NCBI GenBank assembly: GCA_013398955.1
Contig: VWPU01008506.1
Coordinates: forward strand, 104,196-168,195
Length of the DNA: 64,000 nt
Source: Callaeas wilsoni
Taxonomy: Eukaryota; Chordata; Aves; Passeriformes; Callaeidae
Reading direction: 5' to 3'
Shown one piece after another: positions 1 to 12,100 of the stretch. Numbering within the stretch: position 1 is the first letter of the stretch; every line of letters starts with the position of its first letter. The notes beneath the pieces were generated by a model. The model saw nothing but the letters and a program-made list of their open reading frames with translations, made no database searches and was not told the origin of the DNA. Both the position numbers and the translations under genes were made by a program.

Positions 1-1015
1 AGTATTTGAGCAGGCTGCTCTTTAAGCAAATTGGCAAGCTTTCAAAATCCTAAAGCCAAAAGAAAATGGAGATGTTCAAAATTTCTCTTGCCAATTTTAC
101 AGCCTGTAGGAAATTATATATGCACATGACAAGCTTCTTACACTTACCTTGCAAAAAACTTATTGCAAAAACTTACAGGTTTACACTTGAGGTATCCAAA
201 GCTTTCAGAAATATAAATCTGAAGACATCATAAAAAACAAATATTCAAACTCCATTTGTCCACACTACTGTACTGTAAAAATGTATTATGAATGTCCTGA
301 TTTTTTTATTACCATTATTATATTTTCAAGTATGGTGAGTTTCCTGCAGCCTTCCTACACTAAATTGACTGATCAAAAAATATATGTTGAGTGCACTGAA
401 AAGCTAGAAAGAAAACTGAACTCAGAGATGCAAATAACCATTCTTGCAAAAAAAGAGTAGAATTACAAAAAAAAGCTGCTGTTGCAGTTCGTAAATTTAG
501 CCAAATGCCTTGCTGAAGGTTAACATGACATTTTAATAATCAACATTTAAAACAGAGGCCAAAACTTCAGTAAAAGCCACAGAAAATTTTCATTCCCTTT
601 GACAGAAAACAAGACCTCTCAGAAGGTTACACAGACCCCTCCAATATGCAGCTTTAGGGAACCACAGAATCCCAGGCAGTGATCTGCTTTCAGAAGTCAC
701 ACAACATGAACCTGAGCTCCACAGCATGGGCAAGGCAGCTGCTTCAAAGATAAAGCAAAAACAAAAATACCACAGACACACACTTATGCAAGTATTCCTC
801 CTTCAGGGAAAGAGCACAAGGAGGCAAACTGAAGGAACAGCTAGGAGACAAAAGATGACCGGCTCCCTGGAAGACTAAACAATATAATTGTATGGAAAAC
901 TGCTTCTCTCCTTTTCCCATCCTGCATAAGAGTGCGAAATCGAAAACCTGATATTCTCATACTTCACAGTGACAGAAATGTTCTATTTTCATTTCCAACT
1001 GACTAGTTTTCCTAC

Positions 1016-1039
1016 TTTTTTTTTTTGGGGGGGGGGGGG
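1016..1039 (+). repeat. Homopolymer tract T11-G13
   Basis: Eleven T bases (1016-1026) are followed directly by thirteen G bases (1027-1039). Long G runs are rare in this AT-rich intron. The tract is prone to length change and to sequencing or assembly error. Confidence 0.9.
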
Positions 1040-2640
1040 AAGCAGCTTACAATTCCAAGATTTGCTCTCATAAAAAATAAAATCAAAAATAATATCAAAA
1101 GTAAAACTTTGAAAACTTCAAACATTTTCCCTTCCCCCTTAATAAAGGACAACTATATTCTTTTGTAGGTGAGACAGGAGCATAAGATAAACTGATCACA
1201 GAGCTTAGAAAACATTTGGAAAATCAACTGAATGTTTGTAGCTATCACGCAGCCCAAAACTCTCCAGGCTTTTGTCAGCTGTATTCTTCCTAGATTAGGA
1301 GAAATTTCAATAAAATCAATGATTTATTCTACCTTTATCCAAAACAAGGTGTTGGTCTGAGTCCAACTGTTTCATGGCTGACCTAATACAGCTTTCCAGC
1401 AGCCTTGGGATTCATGTTTTCCTTGCTACCTAGTTTCATGTTACAGTTGTGATACCAGCAGCTGTTCTACAGATCTGACACAGCAGAAGACATCTGGAAC
1501 AGCAACTTCTGTGTAGGATTCAAAGTATTAGAACTTGCTGAACATTTATAGCTCAAGCACTGATCAAAACCACACTGTTTACGGTGCTGAATGAGTAGAA
1601 TAAAGATGAAAAACCTCCCCTATTCTAAACTGACTGATCAACTCTAGCACAAAAAGGGAAAGGAAATCACATATATTGTTGAAATAAATAACTGAGCTTT
1701 TTTTACATGCTTGCCAATTTTTTTTTTGAAGACCTTGACAAAAGATTTCAGAAGAGCTGAAGTGTAGTTGTTCTGCAGAGAGTCTATCAAGAAGGAGCTA
1801 ACACAAAAACACCAAACCATACAAGATGAAACTCATTAAACACATTAACCCTTAGCAGGACAACCACTAAGTCATGCAGTTCAGCATCATCCTCTGTCTT
1901 ACTGGTGGGTCTGTTTTTTGCTTTCTCCCAGGAGAGGAGAGGCAAAATGCTTGACTTATTAGCACTCTAAGATAGTTTCAAAACGAGAATGAAAAGCTTT
2001 GATTTTGTGAAAGGTAAGTTTAAGTTTCCTTTTCCAAAGTGAAATAACTTGCCTAATTTTGAATGACTTTGCTCTTACATGGAGTTATTTTAGCACCTTA
2101 CAATTCTCCATCCTTCCCATTTGCAAATATAGACAGCTCAAAGTAGTAGTTCTCTACTTGTAGTAACAACAAAGGCTGTTTGTCCCTGTCTCCTCACCAA
2201 ATCTCAACTGATTTCTCTTTCCACTCTTGTTTTGGATTTGACACCTCCTCTTCATCTACATATTCTTCTCATAATATCACAAAAAACTGCACATTCTCAG
2301 AAATGCACTGGAACTTCAAAAATACAACTTTATGATAGATGTACAATAAAAAACCTGAAAGAAGCATGAGGACTACATGTATTAAAAGGAATTATATGTG
2401 TGCAAATATCTAGCGCATTAGTAGGCCTGCATTTACTTAATTCCAAAATGTTCAGCAAGAGGAAGCCTCGTCCTAGGAAGACACCAGCTCAAATGCATGG
2501 TTTGCTTCTTCCTCCATCTTCTGCCTGACGCAGGAGAACAAGCAGGTGACATGTGTTCCCTAGTAAGAGCTGCTCCTGAAGCATGAAGGAGATTCACACC
2601 TTTTAGCCTGCCAGAAACTCTCAGGTATTGCCCGTGTTCT

Positions 2641-3576
2641 TGTGGTGGGTTGACTTTGGCTGGCACCCAGTGTCCACCACTTACCCTCCCTAGCTGAACA
2701 ACAAAAAGTTTGGGGGTTGAGACAAGAACAGGGAGGTCACCCAACAACCATCACAGGTAAAACAGACTCGACTCAGGGAAATTAGCTTAATTGGTACCAG
2801 TCAGAGTACCGTAATGAGAAAATAAAACCACATCTTACTTTTCCCCCACCCCTCCCTTCTGCCCAGGCTTAACTTCACTCCCAGTTTCACTACCTCATTC
2901 CCCAGAGCAGCACAGAGGGACAGTTAGGGGGAGTTACAGCCTGTTCATAGCACATTGTCTGTGCCACTCCATCCTCCTTGCTCCCTTCCCCTGATCCAGC
3001 ATGGGAAACGGTCCTGCACGAACTGCCCCAGCGCAGGTCTCTTGCAGGGTCAAGTCCTGTCAGCAAACCTGCTTCAGCCTGCACTTCCCACAGGCCCCCA
3101 GCCTCTTTCAGGCATCCATGTGCTCTGGCAGCAGGTCCTCCACGGGCTGTAAGTGGATCTCTGCTCACCATGGACCTTCACGGGCTGCAGAGGGACATCC
3201 TGCTTCACCATGGGCTGCACCACGGCCTGCAGGGAAATCCCTGCTCCAGTACGTGGAGCACCACCTTCCCCTCCCTCATCACTGGCCTTGGTGTCTGCAG
3301 TTGCTTCTCTCACATATTCTCACTCCTCTCTCATCTGGCTGCTGTTGAGCAGCAATTCTTCCCTCCTTCTTAAATCTGTTATCCCAGAGAATCTACCACC
3401 ATGGCCAATGGGCTCGGGCTTGGCCAGCTGCGGGACCATCTTGGAGCCAGTTGGCCTTGGCTCTGTCAGACATGGGGAAGCTTCTGGCAGCTTCTCACAG
3501 AAGCCATATCTGTGGCCCTTCTCCTGCCAAAACCTTGCCAAGCAAAGCCAATACAATTCTCCTGAATAACACTACA
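2641..3576 (+). mobile_element. Solitary avian ERV long terminal repeat
   Basis: The stretch opens TGTGGTGGGTTGAC, followed by TTGGCTGG, and closes near AACACTACA, after CCAATACAATTCTCCTGAAT. Between them are phrases I recognise from an abundant LTR family of neoavian genomes: ACAGACTCGACTCAGGGAAA, CCCCACCCCTCCCTTCTGCC, repeated CACGGGCTGCA-type units, TTAAATCTGTTATCCCAGAG and GACATGGGGAAGCTTCTGGC. It is about 0.94 kb with TG...CA ends, no internal retroviral genes and no second LTR in view, so it reads as a solo LTR. I could not find a clean target-site duplication, and the exact ends are uncertain by some bases. The open frames of 65-138 codons on both strands here are LTR sequence, not genes. 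The precise family name and ERV class are not assigned. Confidence 0.85.
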
Positions 3577-6042
3577 CTCAAAGAAACCTGCCATCCAATG
3601 ACCCTCTCATGAATGTCAGAATGCAACAGGACACATCTGTGGTGTTTTCCTCTGTAGGTCATCCCCTCCCTACCACTTGCTCCAAAAAAGACAATCCACA
3701 GCTTTTGTTACTGCCTGCTGCCTCCTCTTCAGGGCTGATCTTAACATCCTGTGTGACTGCTTGCCCTACTTACCCCAGCCACAGCAACTGCTACCTACTC
3801 CTTCACAGCGGGAACTGCACCTCCTGGGTCTTCCTGCTGTGAACACATAGCCAACCATGATGTAAGAGACCAAACACTTATGTGACAAGAATCCAAACAA
3901 ATGGTAAGAAGAAATGACTAATTCTCAGGGTTATCGCCACTGTATGTGGAAGACAAACAGAAAAAGCCATGAGATACCCTAAGTTTGCAAAGAAATTTAT
4001 TTCAGACATAATAAGATAAAAGAACATTCTTTCATGTGGTAAATAAGCTAAAATTAGTTATTAAAAATTAATTTAGGAAGTAAAAATGAAAAATTGAAGT
4101 GCTACTTTCCATGCTAAAAGAAAAAAAATACAGGAATTCAACATTTTGTTAAAATACTAGATGATACATTAATCTTTCCCATGCAGAGAAACCATCTTAC
4201 AAAATCTGAATGCCATTTTTGATTTAAGGCTTCAATTTGTTTCTGAAACTAGAAAGAGAAAGGGACAGATTCCAGATTATTAAGTATAATAATAAATAAT
4301 CTCTATTCAAGATTTTTCCTCCCATCCTACAAGAAAAATAAATAGAAACGTCAAACGAAGAAAACTGAATAGCCACACCTGAATGTAAGAGCATATGATT
4401 GCTTTTGACATGATTTTATTTTAAATGCTTTTGTTACCCAGACAACAAGCAGAAGTCTGTTTGTCTAAGACAGACGTGTATTATCAGAACATCCTTCTTT
4501 CTAGAATTATTGATCCTATGGGATTTCACCCAATTAACACAGTGCATCGCAACAACCTAAAGGAAACACCAGCTTTATGCCATCTGTAAAACTACTCAAT
4601 CCACAGCTGCCGCAGGGGCACCTCCCAAGACAGTGACTTCAGCTTCCTCAAAGCAAAGGCAGAATGACATCAGTGATATTACCTCAGAGGGCAAGCAGGC
4701 ACTTCTCCCTTTGCCACACGGGCCATGTGGAGCTGGCCAAGAAAATAAGTAGCATCACCAATCCTGTCTTTCTACATAATGATTTAAATACTTCAGATCA
4801 TCCTACCCTTTTTTAGAGTATAAAACATGAGGGAGATTCTTCAGACCACACCAGCCACAATCCAATACACGTATGAGCAATTTCAATTTTAGGTTACATT
4901 TTAGTGTTGATCACACAACTGAATCCTTTTATAGCCGGTATTAAGATATGCCTACTCATGCATGAGGAAAAATCCAAAACACTCCAGAGGAAAAGGAAAA
5001 TTTTTTTTAGTACTGAAAACCCATAGAAATTCCGTATCATCAAGCTCCTCTGTGACATGCTAGAAATCATTCATGAAGGAGACATTCTGCTCCATCAGTT
5101 AATAACTCTTTTTCTCTACTGTAGTAATCTCTGCACACCATTGCCAGCAGAACGTGGTCTGCCGACTCATCTGTAGGCAATTCGTCTGAAAGATTTAAAG
5201 CAGTGATTTTTGTTTTTAAATCCTTCCCATTACTGACTGCATGCAAGTTAAAAACAGTTATTAAAAACCCAAGAAAATAAACAGCACAATAAAAAGTGCT
5301 TATATGAAAAACAGAGCATCTGTAAAAATAAACAGTTGTGTGGAAAAATCTTTAGACACTTAAATAGTAATAGAAATGCCACACGCATCACTTCCTTAAA
5401 ACTCTAAGTCAAGCTGTCCTTGTGAGAAGTTTACTGCTTTAAAAGACTGGGAAATAGCCAGTTTGCTGCTTCACTCTTTTTTGGCAGGATTTGATTGATT
5501 GGTGCTTCATTTAGGGTAGGGGTTTTTTAGTAAGGTGTAAAATGAAAACACAGTCTCTCTCTGTCTGACACATACACGCACACACTCTTTCTGGAAATAC
5601 TAGTTTTTTGCTTTTTAGAAAATAGACCAGAAAAATAATTTTTTAGAAGACATTGGGAAAGGACAGGAGGTGAGACCAACTTTTCAAACTACTCTAGAAT
5701 AAGTCACAAGTCATACATGAGTTAGGACATTTAACCATTGTTAAACATGCATATTTCACAGGGGTTTGGATTTTTTTCTTTTATTTCATAGAAAGCACTG
5801 TTTTCCTTAAAAGCAAAAGCAGATGAAGAGCAGAAAAGTCCACACACAAAAATTCAAAACTTTTTAAGTCACTGTAAATGTGATATATTGTGTTGCCACA
5901 TGAACCTAATACAGTCATCAATTCTGACCTTGAGCAAGGACTCCTCTTGCAATCTTGACCTGTATTTCATCAACACCACAAACTGCCATATTGTAAAGAT
6001 CAAAAGTTAAAACACACAGCCAGTAAAAGTAGAATATATGCT

Positions 6043-6046
6043 TATA

Positions 6047-6102
<56 letters not shown>

Positions 6103-6108
6103 TACACA
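6043..6108. repeat. TG/TA/CA microsatellite with self-complementary arms
   Basis: A short TG run is followed by about 40 bases of alternating TA and then a CA run. The TG arm on the left is complementary to the CA arm on the right and the TA core is self-complementary, so the whole tract can fold into one long hairpin or cruciform. It probably grew by slippage and is expected to vary in length between individuals. Confidence 0.95.
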
Positions 6109-9085
6109 TCTATCAAGAATATATCAAAATGTATGATACTGATACCTGGAACTCCATTGTCACTACAGCAATCGCATCAGTCACTAATTGGACACACTAG
6201 CTACTAATTCAGCTTGTATTCACAAATCCAATACTATTTCCATTACACTTGCCCACTTTCCACTATTTATTCTGAAAAGGGAAAGAGCATCAACACACAT
6301 GCAAAAAGACTACTGTAAATACTGTTAATCATCAGCTCAGAAAGTATACCTTACCAATTGAGAAGTCTGACAAATGAAGGTAACTTCTACAAATACAGTA
6401 AATTTTCTTTTTTTTCAAATTTAGTGCTCTGTTGTTTTGAGTTAAGCATATCCACTACAGAGGAAGTGAACTTTTGCCTTGACTTAACTACTGAAGAGTT
6501 CTCAGACTACTCAAGATCACTTGCTATGTCCATCTTACTACTTGACAAAAGAAATTTTCTGATCAAGATTTACAGACTTCACTCTCTTCTTCAGTAAAGT
6601 CACATAACAGATCTTTCAATGGGATTCCATCTCCAGCATGCAAGCTAGGAAGACAAAATTACAGCTTAAAATATAACTAAGGTGAAATAACTAAGGACAG
6701 AGGTTGCTGCTGGAAGTACTCCAATAGCTAACAGAAATTTCTTATCAAGATGATTTTACACTTCAGCTTTTAAAGTATCCAGTGCAGAAACACGTACAAG
6801 ACCAGATGACCACCAGCAACATATCTGTACACTTTGGTTGCAATAAAAACTGACCCTCGGACCAAAACTTCCTTAAACTGTAAACAGGAAAGAATTCTAC
6901 CCAAAGCTTCAATCTGGAGTAAGACCCAGAGTAGCCTCTGTGAACATTACTATGCTAATAACAAAAAATGTGTGAAGGAAGGATTCTAGAACATCAAGCA
7001 AGATACTTTGAAAGCATCTTGGAAAGATGGAAACAGATAATGACATCCGTATCAGCTGTCCTTTCCTGATTACTGCTTCCCTCACATTACCGGGAATAAG
7101 CACGAAATTCTCCATTATTATCACCTCAGGGTAGCAGCCAGCTTGACCTCAATTATTTTAACGACGCAAACAATGAACATTAAAATTGGAATGACTTGTT
7201 ATATAATAGTTATTAAGGCTCAGACACGTCCATCCTATCAACAAAGCTTCAAAGCAGCAAGTTAATTTTCATTTGGCATGTAATTTGCAGACAGAGACAT
7301 GAAAAGTGACAGAACAAACAGAACTCTACCTCTGACAATCAGAATGGAAGCTAATCACCAGGGCACATTTCTTCTTCTCTTCAGTCCTTGCCTCTGCTTT
7401 CTCAATTCAATTTTTTCCCTCAAAGGAGAGTGAAAACAAGCTCTCTCCACCCCCATATGTTATTTTGTTTTCTTTTCCCTAACCAGGAACCCACACAATC
7501 TCTGTTACAGGAAAAACTGAAAAGTCAGTTGCTATATATCTTCATTGTCTCAGCTAACAAAACATTTTTTCCTTTGGGGTATTGTTTTGGCTTTTTGTGC
7601 TCAGCCTTCTCACCATGCACTCCACAGGGTGGTTCCTTGTGAGGAAAACCTTGCAGAACAAACCTCAAATGTCATCAGGACTGAGTCTAAAAGCGAAGTC
7701 TAAGACAAACAGAAAAACAGGGAGTGGAGGAGGCAGGTTGGCTCAATTGTTTCCTGTTCTTAGCTACTCTTACCAATCTGCTGCTGCCCCACTGGTCACC
7801 ATCAGCACCTCCTGGGGCTATGAGCTCTCCACAGACCTCAGCACAGGGTTTACTCTCCAGAGAGCAGCTCTTATTTACCTACTTCTGTCATGAAAATTTT
7901 GAATTGGCTAGTTAATTTTTCCATATACTAAACATGAAACTATGCTCCTTTCTTTACACGTTTGATTCCTATTTTATATCTTCCAATTCTGCAACTTAGA
8001 CACTTACTGCATATCCTTACAATATAATATAATTCTATTTTGCACAGACAACATTCATTAATCATTTGATGAACTACAGACATCTTCCAATTGGCCTACT
8101 ATCCAGCAGTTTATTAATCACACCTGCAAGCTCCCCTGTTATCAGTTGCACTGCTATAAAAGTAAGACTTTCTATTTTGTAAGTCTGCATACTATTACTT
8201 CAGTCCATAAAGTTGCCAGATTTGGAGGAGAGAGGAAAAGGGGTACACAGGTCTTTTTTGCTGAATGGTCTGGAAGCCTTAAACATTCCTTGCAGTAGTA
8301 GAGGAGGAAAATTAATCTACCTTCTCATGAAATTCTCAGTTGGTTGCAGCTCAGGTATATGAGAGGAAGCTCCTCTCTTCCTCCCTTTAAAATAGGTAGA
8401 AGCTCAGCAAGAAAGGGAGCTGAGCTAACTACCTGTTTTACAAAAGCATGACTCTGCTTAGAAGAATGAAACACACGATATATTTAAAATATCTATCCCC
8501 AAACATCAAAGAGTGTATGATATCTGTAATTGTCAGTGTTCTCTGGGACATCATAAAGACACTTTATTTGGATGCAAAACACTCCCATGGACAACCTGAG
8601 TGTTCTGAGTTTCCAAAGAAGTCCGCTTCTTACATCGGAGAAACAGAGACACCAGAGAGAGCTTCACAGCCCTTGCAACACAAATGGTTAGTAAAAAGGA
8701 TCAAAGCAGTTCTGGCAGGATCCCTGAGAGTGCCTCCAGAAATCTCAGCAAAACAGCCCACCTCCTGCAGGCCAAAACAAATCAGATCCTTCCCTTTGCT
8801 ACCCCCTTACCACACTTCCTTATGACCTTATAACCTTACAACTCCAGATGCAAGGTTAAATGCATGCTTTCTGTATTCAGTCTGTCCTCCTCACCTGAGA
8901 AATGAGCTACTGATTGACAGGCAACTGGGGGCAGGGGTAGACAGACTAGGACAAAAAGTTCAGATTTTGCCAGAGAATATTTAAGTAGACAATCTTGGAT
9001 TTTCTAAACTAGAGGATGTTTTTAGTCTTAATCAATATGCTGATATATATTCAGCTTTCCTTGAGTGGCTTCATATTATACAGGT

Positions 9086-9110
9086 GGGGGAAGAAATGGG
9101 AGGGGAGGGG
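9086..9110 (+). other. Canonical G-quadruplex motif
   Basis: Four G tracts of 5, 3, 4 and 4 bases are separated by loops of 7, 1 and 1 bases, which satisfies the G3+N1-7 rule. It is on the plus strand, the template strand of OSBPL10 transcription, so it would form in DNA and not in the pre-mRNA. Confidence 0.75.
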
Positions 9111-12100
9111 AGCTTTTCCTGTCATCCTCCCAAAATCTTTTAATTATTCTGAGAATACCTTCTTGCTGCTTAAATCTGAAGGAGAACCCTTCTCCCTCAC
9201 AAAATAACATCAACTTCATGTTTTTTCCCTGTGGAAGATTTACAAACAAACTGAAGTACTAAAATACTAGAGAAAAATAAAATTCCTCTGATAGTGTCAG
9301 CTGTTGAAGAGTGTTTCATGGAGCTACTCCACAAGTCTTTAGGTGAGGAGTGAAATCGTTTTAGAAAGAGCTGGTTGCTGTAAGAAATACACAAGTGAAA
9401 GTATGTGATTCAGACAAATTGTATCAATGAGCACTGCATTTTCCCACGAATCAGAGTGAGTAAGCTATTTTTCTATTTTTATCAACCTAGCACTGGTCAC
9501 CGGAGGGAGGTGTCTGGAAATCAGGGCCTGTTGCAGGAGACACAACAGGTTTCCTCTTTTGCCTGTTGTCTTAGAGCGCCCTGTGAGTACTCCACATATC
9601 CAGGTAACACATGACATTTTGTACAAAAACAACCAGTAAGTGATGGGTTCCCTCACCATGATCCCTTTTCTTGAATTTTTTCTATTAACCATATCCTACT
9701 AATAGCCACCTACTGAGACTTAACACTTACTGTGAAACACAACTCTAGCAGAGCAGGGTGTTGGAATCTTGAGGAAAAATCACAGGGAAGGGAAAAAGCA
9801 GCTGCCAAGGTTGTTTCCCCCACCTCAAGTTTCTTTCAGTGATCCAGAACCAAAAAATTAGAGAAGCAAAAGGAAGGAGTCTGCAAATTCAAGTGAATCT
9901 TGGATGGCAACTGGCTGCCATCTAGCCAAGCAGGAAGCACATTGTTCTATTTTAAACCACAGAATGCAGCATTGAAAGCAGTTTATAAAAAGCACTTTGT
10001 GGGAAATTATTCTTATGCAATTTTACTATAAAAATTACCTCGCAAAGTCATTATTCTTAGTCATTAAATGTTACTCATAAGCAGATGTTACTCTGTGGGC
10101 TCTTCTGAGTAGCAGTTTTTCTTACACTTCAGAAGGATCACTTTGCTGAAGTTAACAGCTATAGCCCTGAGCTGGAAAGCATATTTCGATTATCAGGAAT
10201 TCAGCCTCATTTGTGAACTTCAAGCATTCCAAAGAGCTCCTAAAATGCTGCTGCTAGCCATTAAGTCAACATCAGCAATCACAGGAAATTCTATCAGTTT
10301 ACTGCAATATAGGACAGAATTGATAAAAGATGGGGTTTGGACTTTGAGTGAAATTACTCTTCGGAAGAGAAAAGGCCATGTTGAACATAAATTACACATT
10401 TCAACATGAGTAGCTTCAAGGATGCAGGGGTTTCACTCACAACACCTGGTGCTGGAAAACGTAATTCTGAATCTTTTTCAATTTTTTTATTACTATTATT
10501 CCATTGCACCTGGCAATATACAAACATACATACTGCCACTCAGACACATCCAATATCCCATAGAGTATACAAACTTATGATGGACAGTCCCAGTGCTTCT
10601 TCCCTTTCCCAAGACTGCTTATAGATCCTTTCACTCCTTCTCAAAATTAGCCATCTAACTTGTAGCATCCAAGCATAAAACTGAATTCTGTTTCTGTCAT
10701 TCAAAAAACTCTCATGTGTGCATAGATATTACTTCCCCATATTAGTCAATTCACCTCACATTTTCTGAGAAGCCAGTGAGCTGTCAGTATCAAGGCTATC
10801 TAGTCTTGCCATTCCTGAGTCTTACATAAAGTGTACCTCTTCAGCTTGTGACAAAGCATTCCAAATCCATCCCTTTGACTTCTGCCCAAGTACAAAAGCT
10901 GACTGTCAACTGGTTTAAGCTGACATCACTAACTTTACCGCACTGAAGTGATTCAACACACACTATCATAATTTTGAGTAGCCGATTTGTGACACACCGT
11001 AATATGGCTGAAGCACCTTTATATAGCAAGTTTTCCACAAATCCATCTGTTTCGTGTCTGTCAGTCTAGACCTATTAATAAAACTGCAACTGGATAACTG
11101 GGGTTCTTGGAGAAAAACTATAAGCAGTTATCCCAGAACACAGTAGATACCACCAGAAAAACATGCTAAGAAGTATGTGCAAGAACGTATGACTATGCTT
11201 CCTAGAAAGTGGCAGAGACCAATGCACGAACCATAATAAAAATTAAAAATAATTCATCAGTGACAAGTATACACCTACTACCTATAATACAATGCTACTT
11301 TAAAGCATATGTCAGATATGGGCAGAAGTAGTTCTGGTTTGCTTGTTGGATGAGATGTTGCTAGCCATCGTCCTACTAGTCATTTTTTAAAAGCATACTG
11401 TCAGAAATCAGAATTGCAACCAAAAGCAGCTGCTGAAAAGAACCTATGTAGCACAGTTTCCAAAGCATTCAACACCTGCAAGACAAGCATTACAGTAAGA
11501 ACAGGCAGCAAAAGCTGTTAGAGATCAGGTCTTTGTTAAATAACAAAGAGGTACAGTGCTTACTATTCACATTTGTTGTAAACTCAAAATGTTTCCTGTG
11601 TTTCTTAGAGTAGCATTCAGTACTTTAGGTGTTACACAAGCAGCTGAAGATTATAGTAAGCCCTCAATAAAAGTGTATAATAATGTAAACTTAATGGTAT
11701 GCTTAAAATATATGAGCCATTTCTATGGTTACTTTCTCCTTGAGGGCATTTATGTAAGTACTTTCCGTACTTAGTATTTGAAACTCGGCTAGCCACCTAA
11801 TATTACATTGTCATCTATTACCACTGAGAACATTCAAAAATACCTTCTACTTAATTTAATAAAAATAGCATGTAAGTGTGGGTTAACAAAATGGCCTATG
11901 TATCTTGGAAGCAGTAATTTGCATTACAAACAAAGTTGCAGAAGGTGCCCCTTTGTCACCCTTGTTCAGGGTTTGCTGTGAAAATCACTGCTGCACCAGC
12001 CAGCCACCCAGAAACGTGCACTGAAAACAAGACCATGAGATGAAGTACCTTAATCTGAGAAAAGATTTACTGAAATATGTTTTCTTTACAGCTTCATTTT

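Noticed and set aside
1860..1907. Minus-strand peptide TEDDAELHDLVV that looks a little like an acidic linker of ORP10
   Set aside because: It does not match the expected ORP10 sequence, has no proper splice borders, and is too short to be more than chance.
2955..3569. Several overlapping open frames of 65-138 codons on both strands
   Set aside because: They all lie inside the LTR, overlap each other in different frames and show no retroviral protein similarity.
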